A stretch of DNA of 64,000 nt, taken from assembly GCA_002428965.1 (NCBI GenBank), contig DIYI01000012.1:471948-535947 (forward strand), given 5' to 3'. A program made the position numbers and the translations under genes. Under the pieces are notes generated by a model. It was given only the letters and a program-made list of their open reading frames with translations, searched no databases and was not told the DNA's origin. Origin of the DNA: Jejuia sp. UBA6058 (GTDB lineage Bacteria > Bacteroidota > Bacteroidia > Flavobacteriales > Flavobacteriaceae). Below, piece after piece: positions 45,096 to 52,855 of the stretch. Within the stretch, counting starts at the first letter, position 1. The number at the start of each line of letters is the position of its first letter.

Positions 45096-46103
45096 TTATT
45101 CAATTAGTTTGATAATTGGAATGGAAATATTGTACTCTCTATCTGTATTTATAACTATAACCTCTTTATCTGAAAGCAGTTGATAACGCGTTTTTAAATT
45201 CTCTAAACCTGTTCCAAAAGATTCATTTTTAGGTTTTGCATTAGTTTTTGTATTTATCACTCTTAAAACATCATCATCAATACTAATAATGGTTTCAATA
45301 CTATTGCCGTTTTGCGGCTTATTATGTTTTACAACATTTTCTAAAAGTGTTTGTATGGCTCCCGTGGGGATAAACTTATCTTCAATCTCAGTTTTAATAT
45401 CTAAATGAAAATCGTAATCATTTTCGAACCTTGTCTTTATTAAAAACATATAGTTTTCTGCTAATTCTATTTCTTCAGATAGTTCCATAACCTCAGCATC
45501 TTTAGTTTTTATAAGGTATCTGTATATTAAAGATAATCTGTTGATGTATTCCTTAGCTTTTTCTGTGTTACTGTCAATTAAAGAATCTAAGGTATTTAGG
45601 TTATTAAATAAGAAATGCGGATCTATCTGCGAGCGCAATAATTTAAGCTCGTTTTCTTTTTGTTGCTTTTCAATTTTTAAATATTGATTTTGCCCTTCGT
45701 AAAACTTTTTAGTCAATAATAATGCAAATGGAAATGCGGTTTGTTGTGAGCCGCGATTTATCATGTTTATAATAAAATTAAAGCCTTTTGGGTATTTGTT
45801 CCAATCGTTATTTCCAGACCAAAACCCAACAGTGTACTCAAAAGCACTAAATAAAATCAGTGTTAGTAATCCATATATTGCAAATAATACGTATTTCTTT
45901 TTATCGCTTACAAACTTTGGAATTAACCAAAAAACAAACACAAAAATAGTACAACAAATAGCAATAATTTGTGCTGGAAAATCAACTATATACTCTATTA
46001 ACAAAGCATCTCTAGAATAATAATCGTTAGCTTGTATACTTAAAGACACCAAGAAATACACAGCAAGAATTATAAAGTCGGATCTGTTTAGTTTAGTATT
46101 CAT
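45096..46103 (-). CDS. LytS/YehU-type sensor histidine kinase
   Basis: 335 residues. Four membrane helices (about 10-130), a short coiled coil and a His_kinase domain with phospho-acceptor H163 in QIDPHFLFNNLNTLDSLI. The C-terminal ATPase domain has TLLENVVKHN and FGTGLENLKTR. No periplasmic sensing domain is evident; sensing may be through the membrane or through a partner. Its ATG overlaps the stop of the HExxH protein gene (TAATG), so translation is coupled. Works with the LytTR regulator. Confidence 0.92.
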   Translation of the reverse strand: MNTKLNRSDFIILAVYFLVSLSIQANDYYSRDALLIEYIVDFPAQIIAICCTIFVFVFWLIPKFVSDKKKYVLFAIYGLLTLILFSAFEYTVGFWSGNNDWNKYPKGFNFIINMINRGSQQTAFPFALLLTKKFYEGQNQYLKIEKQQKENELKLLRSQIDPHFLFNNLNTLDSLIDSNTEKAKEYINRLSLIYRYLIKTKDAEVMELSEEIELAENYMFLIKTRFENDYDFHLDIKTEIEDKFIPTGAIQTLLENVVKHNKPQNGNSIETIISIDDDVLRVINTKTNAKPKNESFGTGLENLKTRYQLLSDKEVIVINTDREYNISIPIIKLIE

Positions 46104-46648
46104 TAGATAAATCTTATTTTATATTTACTATCTACATAGCTAATTATGAGCATTAACAATAATGTCATTATGAAAGTAAAAATATTAGTTTTTATGTCAT
46201 ACTGCTCTCTTTTAGATGTTTTATAGACTAAAACAAAAAAGAAGGAAACAACTATTGCAGATATTGTATACAAATTTAAACCTAAGTATAAGCTAATTCT
46301 TCCTTCATCATTTGGTTGAAAAACATTTGCTATTCCTGCTCCCAATCTCATTACAAATGGAAGAAATAAAAATGGGTATAGCATTATATTGTTTCTTCTC
46401 TTTAGAAGAAAATAAAAAACTATAGCTTGTAATATGGTAAACAAAGGTCCAGAACCGCTTGTTATTATTTTTTGCACTTTTGAAAGCTCGATTTCCGAAT
46501 TTTTTACGCCAGCTGTATTTAGCGTAAAACCTGCATCATATCCCATCAATTCATAAGCTACCCAATGACACATTTCATGGAAAAAGAATGTTAAAAATGT
46601 AGCTATAATGATAGTAGCTGTATATCCTATAAGATTATTTTTTGTCAT
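46103..46648 (-). CDS. Putative membrane metalloprotease-like protein with HExxH
   Basis: 181 residues, about five membrane helices. HEMCHW at residues 24-29 in the first helix is an HExxH zinc motif. SGSGPLFTILQA (about 64-75) resembles the S/GxGP(L/I) element of M50-type proteases, and NVFQPNDEGR (about 108-117) sits where a third ligand could be. No PDZ domain. This fits an M50-like intramembrane protease, but the family assignment is only tentative. Its stop overlaps the kinase start, and the TonB-type receptor gene ends 5 bp upstream, so all four genes are one operon. Confidence 0.65.
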   Translation of the reverse strand: MTKNNLIGYTATIIIATFLTFFFHEMCHWVAYELMGYDAGFTLNTAGVKNSEIELSKVQKIITSGSGPLFTILQAIVFYFLLKRRNNIMLYPFLFLPFVMRLGAGIANVFQPNDEGRISLYLGLNLYTISAIVVSFFFVLVYKTSKREQYDIKTNIFTFIMTLLLMLIISYVDSKYKIRFI

Positions 46649-46653
46649 GATAA

Positions 46654-49038
46654 TTAGTTGTTTTCTTCTATTCTATTTTGCTCCTCTCTAGAAGAATTTC
46701 TTCTACTTTTCTTCTTTCCGAATTTAGAACCAAAACTGTAAGCTAAACGTAATTGTACATTTTGTCTTGAACCATTACTTTCTATATCTGCATCAATATT
46801 ATCGTAGTTTACAGTGCCAACAAAACCTCTATTTAATACTTTGTTGATGCCTAAGTTTACTTTTAATCTATCGTCCATAAACTTTTTACCAAAAGAAAAA
46901 CTTAAATCTCCAATCCATCCCACGTCTATTTGTCCTTCTAAAGCACCTGTACCAAAGTAACTAGACATTTCTGCATTAACCTCCCCAGGTAATTCATAGC
47001 TTGCTTGGGTATACCAACCCACATTCCATTTGGATAACTCTAATTGTGGTGTTAAATCGAAAGACATAAACTCATTATAATCAACAATAAAACCACTAAA
47101 ACCTTCTACCCCTTTTATAAAATCTAATGGCCCAAAAAGTCTGAAATTCCAGTTTCTACGTTCTGATAAATTTATTGTTGTTCTTCTTACCTGAGCAGTA
47201 GCATCATCTTGAGAAATAAATAAGAATAAATCGTCTTTAGTTTCACTGTAAGCTACAGTAAAGAATGGCTGACCATCAAAGGTTAAATTAAATTGATAGT
47301 TATTTGTAAAAGACGGTTTTAAATTTGGATTTCCTACTTCAGAAGATAAAGGATCATAGAACTGAACAAACGAATTTAAACTATTGTACGATGGCCTTCT
47401 TATACGATTGCTATAGGCAATGTTTGCTCCTAAATTATCTGTTAGTTTTCTACTAACGGATGCACTGGGAAAGAACCTTGTAATTTTTCTGGTTCTACTA
47501 TCATTCGCATTGGTAGAAATTCCCTCAGTATTACTATTCTCAAATCTTACACCACCAGAGAAAGACCAATCTCCTATTTGAGCATTTAATTTAGTGTATA
47601 GCGCAAAAATGGTTTCGTCTATTAAAAAGCGGTTGCTATTATTTTCTTGAAACTCAAACTCGCCTGTGGTTTCATTTTGGGTGAAGGATTGCAAGTCGCT
47701 ATCTGTATTTACGTCAGCCAATTTACTACCGAAACTTAGTTTAATATTATCCGAAAATGTTCTTATATAGTCAATTTTGTAGGCGCTAATATTGAACTCT
47801 CCATCCTGTAAGTAACGCTGGTTAACAAATGGCACCGTATTGCCATCTGCTGCAAAAACTTCATCAGTATTATTATTTACATAGTTTACATAGTTAAAAT
47901 CTGCTACTAACTTATGACCTTCAGTTTTAAATTCGTAGTACGGATTTATGTTAAAGGTTCTTCGTTCTCTATCGAATGCATTTTGAGATACCAACATATC
48001 ATCAAAACTAGGTGATGCTATAGATGTATTGCTTCTAGAAATCCTGTCTGAATTTGTGCTTATGTAACGCGAACTAAAGCCTATAGAATGTTTATCATTC
48101 AGATAATAATCTAAACTACCGCCAAATCTTAGAGTCTTAGGGTCATAAGGCTCAATTGTTGCCTGATCGTATATGGTTAATTCTTGAGTATTTGGATCTT
48201 CAATTCTACGAATAATAAACAAATCGTCACGCCATGTTGGGCTAGATTGCCCAATATTAGCTTGCCAATTTAGTTTGTTTTTATAGCTGGCTATTGAAAA
48301 GCTAGTACCATGTTCTAAACCTTCGTCTTCTCCTATCCAAGCATTTACACTTCCATGAGTTCCTAAACGCACATTTTTCTTTAAAATAATATTAATGATT
48401 GGTCCAGAACCTTCCGCATCAAACTCCGCTCCTGGTTGCTCAATTAATTCAACTTTCACGATGTTGTCCGCTGGTAAGTCTTGTAGCAAAGTCCTCATAT
48501 CCATATAGTCGGTTGTTTTGCCATTTATCAAAATTCTAACATCACTACGTCCCGCAAAGTTAATTCCGTTGTTGGTTACCAATAATCCTGGAACCCGCTT
48601 TATCACATCTTCTAAATTTGAATTAATCATTTCAGATTGTTCCAAATCCACTATTAGTTTTTCAGCGGTTTGCCTTATTACAGGTCGTTTACTTTTTACA
48701 ACCACCTCATTTAAAACTTGTGTTTCTTCTTCTAGAGTAAAATCTAAAGTCTTATTGCCTTGTAATTCGAATACTTCAGATGCATTTGTCTTAAACCCTA
48801 ATGTGGAAACTTCAAGATAGTAACTCCCATTAACAACATCTTCAAAACGGTAAATACCTTCTTCGTTTGAGATAGCACCTGTAATTACCGCTTTACTATC
48901 GGCATTATATAACACAACATTTGCAAATTCTAAAACTCGATTATTAGTCTCTTTAATTGTTCCAGAAATTATGTTTTGTGAATAAATAGATAATGAACTT
49001 ACTAAAAAGACTAAAATAAAATAGATTGATGATTTCAT
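46654..49038 (-). CDS. TonB-dependent receptor-like outer membrane protein
   Basis: 794 residues. Signal peptide (FILVFLVSSLSIYSQ), carboxypeptidase-regulatory-like domain (about 22-105, ISGTIKETNNRVLEFANVVLYN), a plug (about 115-225, KLIVDLEQSEMINSNLEDVIKRVPGLLV...IEQPGAEFDAEGSGPIINI), and a barrel of the OMP_b-brl_3 type. It lacks the SusC signature and no SusD is adjacent, so it is not a classical glycan importer; peptide or metal transport is possible. First gene of the operon with the HExxH protein and LytS/LytTR pair. Confidence 0.88.
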   Translation of the reverse strand: MKSSIYFILVFLVSSLSIYSQNIISGTIKETNNRVLEFANVVLYNADSKAVITGAISNEEGIYRFEDVVNGSYYLEVSTLGFKTNASEVFELQGNKTLDFTLEEETQVLNEVVVKSKRPVIRQTAEKLIVDLEQSEMINSNLEDVIKRVPGLLVTNNGINFAGRSDVRILINGKTTDYMDMRTLLQDLPADNIVKVELIEQPGAEFDAEGSGPIINIILKKNVRLGTHGSVNAWIGEDEGLEHGTSFSIASYKNKLNWQANIGQSSPTWRDDLFIIRRIEDPNTQELTIYDQATIEPYDPKTLRFGGSLDYYLNDKHSIGFSSRYISTNSDRISRSNTSIASPSFDDMLVSQNAFDRERRTFNINPYYEFKTEGHKLVADFNYVNYVNNNTDEVFAADGNTVPFVNQRYLQDGEFNISAYKIDYIRTFSDNIKLSFGSKLADVNTDSDLQSFTQNETTGEFEFQENNSNRFLIDETIFALYTKLNAQIGDWSFSGGVRFENSNTEGISTNANDSRTRKITRFFPSASVSRKLTDNLGANIAYSNRIRRPSYNSLNSFVQFYDPLSSEVGNPNLKPSFTNNYQFNLTFDGQPFFTVAYSETKDDLFLFISQDDATAQVRRTTINLSERRNWNFRLFGPLDFIKGVEGFSGFIVDYNEFMSFDLTPQLELSKWNVGWYTQASYELPGEVNAEMSSYFGTGALEGQIDVGWIGDLSFSFGKKFMDDRLKVNLGINKVLNRGFVGTVNYDNIDADIESNGSRQNVQLRLAYSFGSKFGKKKSRRNSSREEQNRIEENN

Positions 49039-49226
49039 AATTGTTTAGTTTTTTGACATTGTAAAACTCTATAAAAACTAATTGCTATGGAATCATTATT
49101 TTATGAATTGGGTTAAAATTAGGCTGAATTGGTAGTTTTTATATTTCTTTTAGGAATAACCCTTCGTAATGGGTAAACGATAAGTGACTAATCTTTTTTG
49201 TATCTTTCTTCATGTAGATTGCTTAC

Positions 49227-49862
49227 ATGGAGCGCCAACCAAAACAGATACTTATATGCGAAGACCATCAAATTGTTGTTGATGGCTTGCTTTCTATTTT
49301 TGAAAATCAATCAGATTATCAGGTTAAGGGCTTTATTTCAGATGGTAATGAAGTAATTACTGAAGTTAAAAAACAAATGCCTGATGTTATTTTATTAGAT
49401 CTAAATCTCCCTAATAAAAATGGAATAGATCTGCTTACGGCGATTAAAAAAGTACATGCAAATGTTAAGGTTATTATATTAACCATGTATAACAATCAAA
49501 GTATTGTAAAAAAAGCCAAACAACTGGGAGCTGATGGGTTTCTTCTAAAAAATTGCTCTTCTGATGATTTACTAAACGCTTTAGATAATGTTTTTGAAAA
49601 TCGTACTTTCTACATCGGTAAAGGTGTAAAACAACTTGTTGTTGAAAATGATGGGTTTGTTCAAAAAATTAAAATTACCAGAAGAGAAAAAGAAATAATA
49701 AGAGAATTAATTAAAGGACATAATGTTCCTAAAATTGCAGAAACATTGTTTATAAGCGCTCATACAGTTGAAACCCACAAAAAGAATATTTTTAAAAAAT
49801 TAGATATTCATAATTCCATAGACCTTGTAAAACTTGTAAATGAAAAAAAACTCCTTTCATAG
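49227..49862 (+). CDS. NarL/LuxR-type response regulator
   Basis: 211 residues. Receiver 1-125 with phospho-acceptor D58 (VILLDLNLPNKNG), CEDH acidic pocket, and Lys near 108 (FLLKNCSS). Helix-turn-helix at 146-211 (ITRREKEIIRELIKGHNVPKIAETLFISAHTVETHKKNIFKKL). The kinase gene overlaps it by 23 bp (49840-49862). Divergent from the TonB-type receptor gene over 188 bp, so it may also see that promoter; a weak CCC-N8-GGG dyad lies in this gap (49159-49174). Confidence 0.93.
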   Translation: MERQPKQILICEDHQIVVDGLLSIFENQSDYQVKGFISDGNEVITEVKKQMPDVILLDLNLPNKNGIDLLTAIKKVHANVKVIILTMYNNQSIVKKAKQLGADGFLLKNCSSDDLLNALDNVFENRTFYIGKGVKQLVVENDGFVQKIKITRREKEIIRELIKGHNVPKIAETLFISAHTVETHKKNIFKKLDIHNSIDLVKLVNEKKLLS

Positions 49863-51669
49863 AGGTTTTACACTACTTTTAATATTCGGTTTAAGTGCAT
49901 TGCTTAAGATAGAATCTCAAATAGATACCCTTTTTATAGATTCAAATTTCCAACAAGCCAACCTAAAGCAATTTTCACTAATTAAAAATAGCGCTCAAAA
50001 TAGCCACACCAATGAAACAGAATTCTTCTATTTTGGCTTTGAAAACACTTATAATACCATTGATTTTACAATAAAAAACAAGTTGCAAAAAAATAGTAAC
50101 TTAATATTACAGTTTACCTACGTATATATCCAAGAAATTGTACTCTCCAAAATTGTAAACAATCAGATAATCCCTGTTTATAAAACAGGTACTGCATACA
50201 ACCTTAAAACAAAACCTAAAGCTCACAGGTTGTTTTCATTACCTATCAAATTACAACCTAACGAAACAGCATCCTTTCAATTAAAACTTAAAAAAGAAAA
50301 AGGTAAACCATTAGCTACTTCAGCAATTATCAAAAGTGAAAAAAACTTTGAAAATGAAAATTTTAAACAACAACTTTTAATAGGTGCATACTTTGGTATA
50401 AGTATACTTTCTGTGGTTTTTAGTCTGTTTATTTTCTACTTTTTAAAACAAAGTGTTTATTTAATCTATGCTATTTATGTTGTGTTTTTAGGGCTTTTTA
50501 TTAGTTCTTATATAGGTGTATTTTCACAAGTTTTTTTATCTGAAAACCACAAAGTAGATAAGTATTTGCACTATGTTTTATTTAGTGAAATTTCATTAAT
50601 TCTATTTGCTGTTTTTTCGCAAAAAATTCTAGAAGCCAAAGCCTACACTCCCAAACTAAAAAAAGGCATAGAAGTTTTACTAGTGGTAATTATCATATTA
50701 AGGCTTTTATTACATTTCTTTTTTACCGAAGTTTTTGAAAACGCGGTCTCCATTTTTATGAAAATATGGTATGCTATTTTTATTGTGCTTATAGGCATTA
50801 TTATTGTACAGATTATAATGTATTACCGTAAAAATAATGCCCGAACGTCTTTTTTCGCCTTAGCATACATCTTTATGATTCTTGGCACTGCAGCAAGTAT
50901 TTTATACCATAGTTTCGGTATTTTAAATACGTATTTTTATGATTTACCTATGCTTTTTTATACTTCAATTTTAGAAGTTTTATTTCTAACTTTTACCGTA
51001 ATATTTATGGTAAAGGATATTTATGATGACCGTAATACACTTTCAAAAGCAATTGTAATTCAGGAAAAGAAAAACCTAACGGCTTTTATAAAAGGCGAAG
51101 ACAAAGAGCGACTGCGCATTGGTAAAGAATTACACGATAATATTGGTAGTCAATTAAGTTACTTAAAACGTGTTGTTTCTGATAAGTTTAAAGATAAAAA
51201 CGTAGAAAAAACTATTGATAATATTTGTGATGATGTTAGAGCGTTGTCTCATGAAATTTCACCCTCAAGTTTAAAATTTGTTGGTTTTAAAAACACGGTA
51301 AAAGAATTAGCTAATAATATATCTGAACAAACATCCCTTAACCTAGATTTTAACAGTCATAATTTTCCTGAAAACCTTCCAGAAGACGTCTCAACACAAC
51401 TTTACAGGGTTGTGCAAGAAGGGTTAAATAATATTTTAAAGCATTCTAAGGCTACACAGGTTGATATTCAATTAATGCTATTAGAAGATTCATTAAGTAT
51501 TTCTATTGAAGATGACGGTATAGGTTTTGAATCAAGGAAGGATAAACCTGGTTTGGGCCTTAAAAATATGCAATCTAGAGTACAACAAATTGGTGGTAAC
51601 TTATCTATAGATTCTTCTGCAACTCAAGGGACTTTAATTTTAATTACAATTCCATATAAAACTACCTGA
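49840..51669 (+). CDS. 7TM-DISM sensor histidine kinase
   Basis: 609 residues. Signal peptide, periplasmic 7TMR-DISM extracellular domain (about 25-170), seven membrane helices (about 182-390), a coiled coil, HisKA_3 with phospho-acceptor near H432 (ELHDNIGSQLSYLKRVV), and a HATPase domain (YRVVQEGLNNILKHSKATQ, DDGIGF, GLGLKNMQSRV). Such receptors often sense carbohydrates or small ligands. It overlaps the regulator gene by 23 bp, so they are a pair. Its last codons lie in direct repeat A. Confidence 0.92.
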   Translation: MKKNSFHRGFTLLLIFGLSALLKIESQIDTLFIDSNFQQANLKQFSLIKNSAQNSHTNETEFFYFGFENTYNTIDFTIKNKLQKNSNLILQFTYVYIQEIVLSKIVNNQIIPVYKTGTAYNLKTKPKAHRLFSLPIKLQPNETASFQLKLKKEKGKPLATSAIIKSEKNFENENFKQQLLIGAYFGISILSVVFSLFIFYFLKQSVYLIYAIYVVFLGLFISSYIGVFSQVFLSENHKVDKYLHYVLFSEISLILFAVFSQKILEAKAYTPKLKKGIEVLLVVIIILRLLLHFFFTEVFENAVSIFMKIWYAIFIVLIGIIIVQIIMYYRKNNARTSFFALAYIFMILGTAASILYHSFGILNTYFYDLPMLFYTSILEVLFLTFTVIFMVKDIYDDRNTLSKAIVIQEKKNLTAFIKGEDKERLRIGKELHDNIGSQLSYLKRVVSDKFKDKNVEKTIDNICDDVRALSHEISPSSLKFVGFKNTVKELANNISEQTSLNLDFNSHNFPENLPEDVSTQLYRVVQEGLNNILKHSKATQVDIQLMLLEDSLSISIEDDGIGFESRKDKPGLGLKNMQSRVQQIGGNLSIDSSATQGTLILITIPYKTT

Positions 51670-51731
51670 GCTCCGGTATTGTTTTAAAATACTCTTTTAT
51701 TTTAGATTTAACCCAATCAATTTAATACACA
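51658..51731 (+). repeat. Direct repeat A with 16-bp palindrome
   Basis: Shares with repeat B the block AAAACTACC.GA.CTC.GGTATTG (21 of 24 bases) and, 38-39 bp further, CCAATCAATTTAA.ACA. The block holds the near-perfect palindrome TACCTGAGCTCCGGTA (51663-51678). It includes the end of the kinase gene. Confidence 0.7.
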
Positions 51732-51826
51732 ATACGTCTTAAAATATTTAAAATGCTATTAATCAATTTTGCCCTCGAGAGCAGATCAAGATGTATGTTT
51801 TAAATTGATTGAACAGGTATCTTGAA
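51732..51826 (+). ncRNA. Possible small RNA between repeats A and B
   Basis: If repeat A is a promoter as repeat B seems to be, transcription would start near here and stop at the strong terminator at 51827-51862, giving an RNA of about 130 nt. A 9-bp stem AATCAATTT/AAATTGATT (51761-51769 with 51802-51810) precedes the terminator hairpin. No convincing open frame. Purely structural inference. Confidence 0.3.
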
Positions 51827-51862
51827 AAAGAGGTTTCAATATCGTTTGAAACCTCTTTCTGT
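51827..51862 (+). terminator. Strong intrinsic terminator
   Basis: A 13-bp perfect stem AAAGAGGTTTCAA / TTGAAACCTCTTT (51827-51839 with 51846-51858), 6-base loop, then CTGTTTT. Confidence 0.82.
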
Positions 51863-51876
51863 TTTAAGGAACATTA

Positions 51877-51951
51877 AAAACTACCGGAACTCTGGTATTG
51901 CGCCAAACTAAGGTTTAAATCTAATTTTACCACCAATCAATTTAAAACAGT
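51877..51951 (+). repeat. Direct repeat B, probable promoter of the next gene
   Basis: Second copy of repeat A, with the palindrome variant TACCGGAACTCTGGTA (51882-51897) 59 bp before the start of the downstream gene. A -7-like TAATTTTA lies at 51922-51929. The dyad is placed as an activator site would be; the adjacent NarL-type regulator is the obvious candidate. Confidence 0.6.
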
Positions 51952-51956
51952 TCGTC

Positions 51957-52721
51957 ATGAAAATTAAAAGTACCAAAATCGCGTGTTTTTTAACACTTTT
52001 GCTTTTTACTGGATCCCTAATTTCTCAAGAGACCGCTTTCAAAACTATCCTGGATAACTCCCAAGGTTCTTTTGATATATTATCTTATGAGGAAATGAAT
52101 ATTGACACCGAACCTACCGAACTCTTTGGTATAAGCGAAGAATTTAGAGAGTCTTACACTATAGAAGATCAAAACCCAGAGGAGGTTGCAGCAGTTTTTG
52201 CTAGAACTTTGTTAGCATTGGGCGCGGGTTTTGGGTTTGGTAGTGATGATACATTATGGTGTTTGCATGCCGCATACTATCTAAGAGCGGCAATGTTTGC
52301 AAAAAGCGCTCTTTATGTCTCACTTGGTGTATTGTACAATGGATTGAGTAATAACTTTTTTAATCAATCTTTAATAGAACTTCAGTTAAGGGCACTAATG
52401 TTTAGGCCTATAACTCGCTATAATCAAGTTAATTTTTTGTATGGTATAATGGCCGCTTATGGCTTTGGAGCAGATAAATTTGATAGTGGTGGGAAAACAA
52501 ACTTCAATAGGTTAACACTAGCATTAGTTGTTGGTTTTCAAATTATTTTATCTACCCAGTTATCGTTAATGATGCAAACTAACCTGTTAGCACATGTGCG
52601 TAACACTTTTAAACCTGAAAATGGCCCAGACACAACAAGTAATGACACTTGGGGTCTAGTTAACAAAAACAACATATTTGGTATATCACTAGTTTGGGCA
52701 TTAACTAGAACGAGAAATTAA
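51957..52721 (+). CDS. Exported envelope protein of unknown function
   Basis: 254 residues with a signal peptide (CFLTLLLFTGSLISQ). The N-terminal part is acidic (DNSQGSFDILSYEEMNIDTEPTELFG); the remainder alternates hydrophobic and aromatic segments (LGAGFGFGSDDTLWCLHAAYYL, NFLYGIMAAYGFGADKF, LVVGFQIILSTQLSLMMQTNLL, FGISLVWALTRTRN-COOH) suggestive of an outer-membrane beta-barrel. No family recognised. Its start lies 59 bp after the TACC-GGTA dyad and 5 bp after repeat B. Confidence 0.65.
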   Translation: MKIKSTKIACFLTLLLFTGSLISQETAFKTILDNSQGSFDILSYEEMNIDTEPTELFGISEEFRESYTIEDQNPEEVAAVFARTLLALGAGFGFGSDDTLWCLHAAYYLRAAMFAKSALYVSLGVLYNGLSNNFFNQSLIELQLRALMFRPITRYNQVNFLYGIMAAYGFGADKFDSGGKTNFNRLTLALVVGFQIILSTQLSLMMQTNLLAHVRNTFKPENGPDTTSNDTWGLVNKNNIFGISLVWALTRTRN

Positions 52722-52855
52722 GTGATTTCTATAGAATCTTTAAAATTTAAAACATTCGGTACACACGTAAAAGATGAAATGCGGAGAAACAGCCAATCTT
52801 CGCTAGCTATTTAGATTCAATTATTTATTCAAATACCAATCAAATATTACATTCA

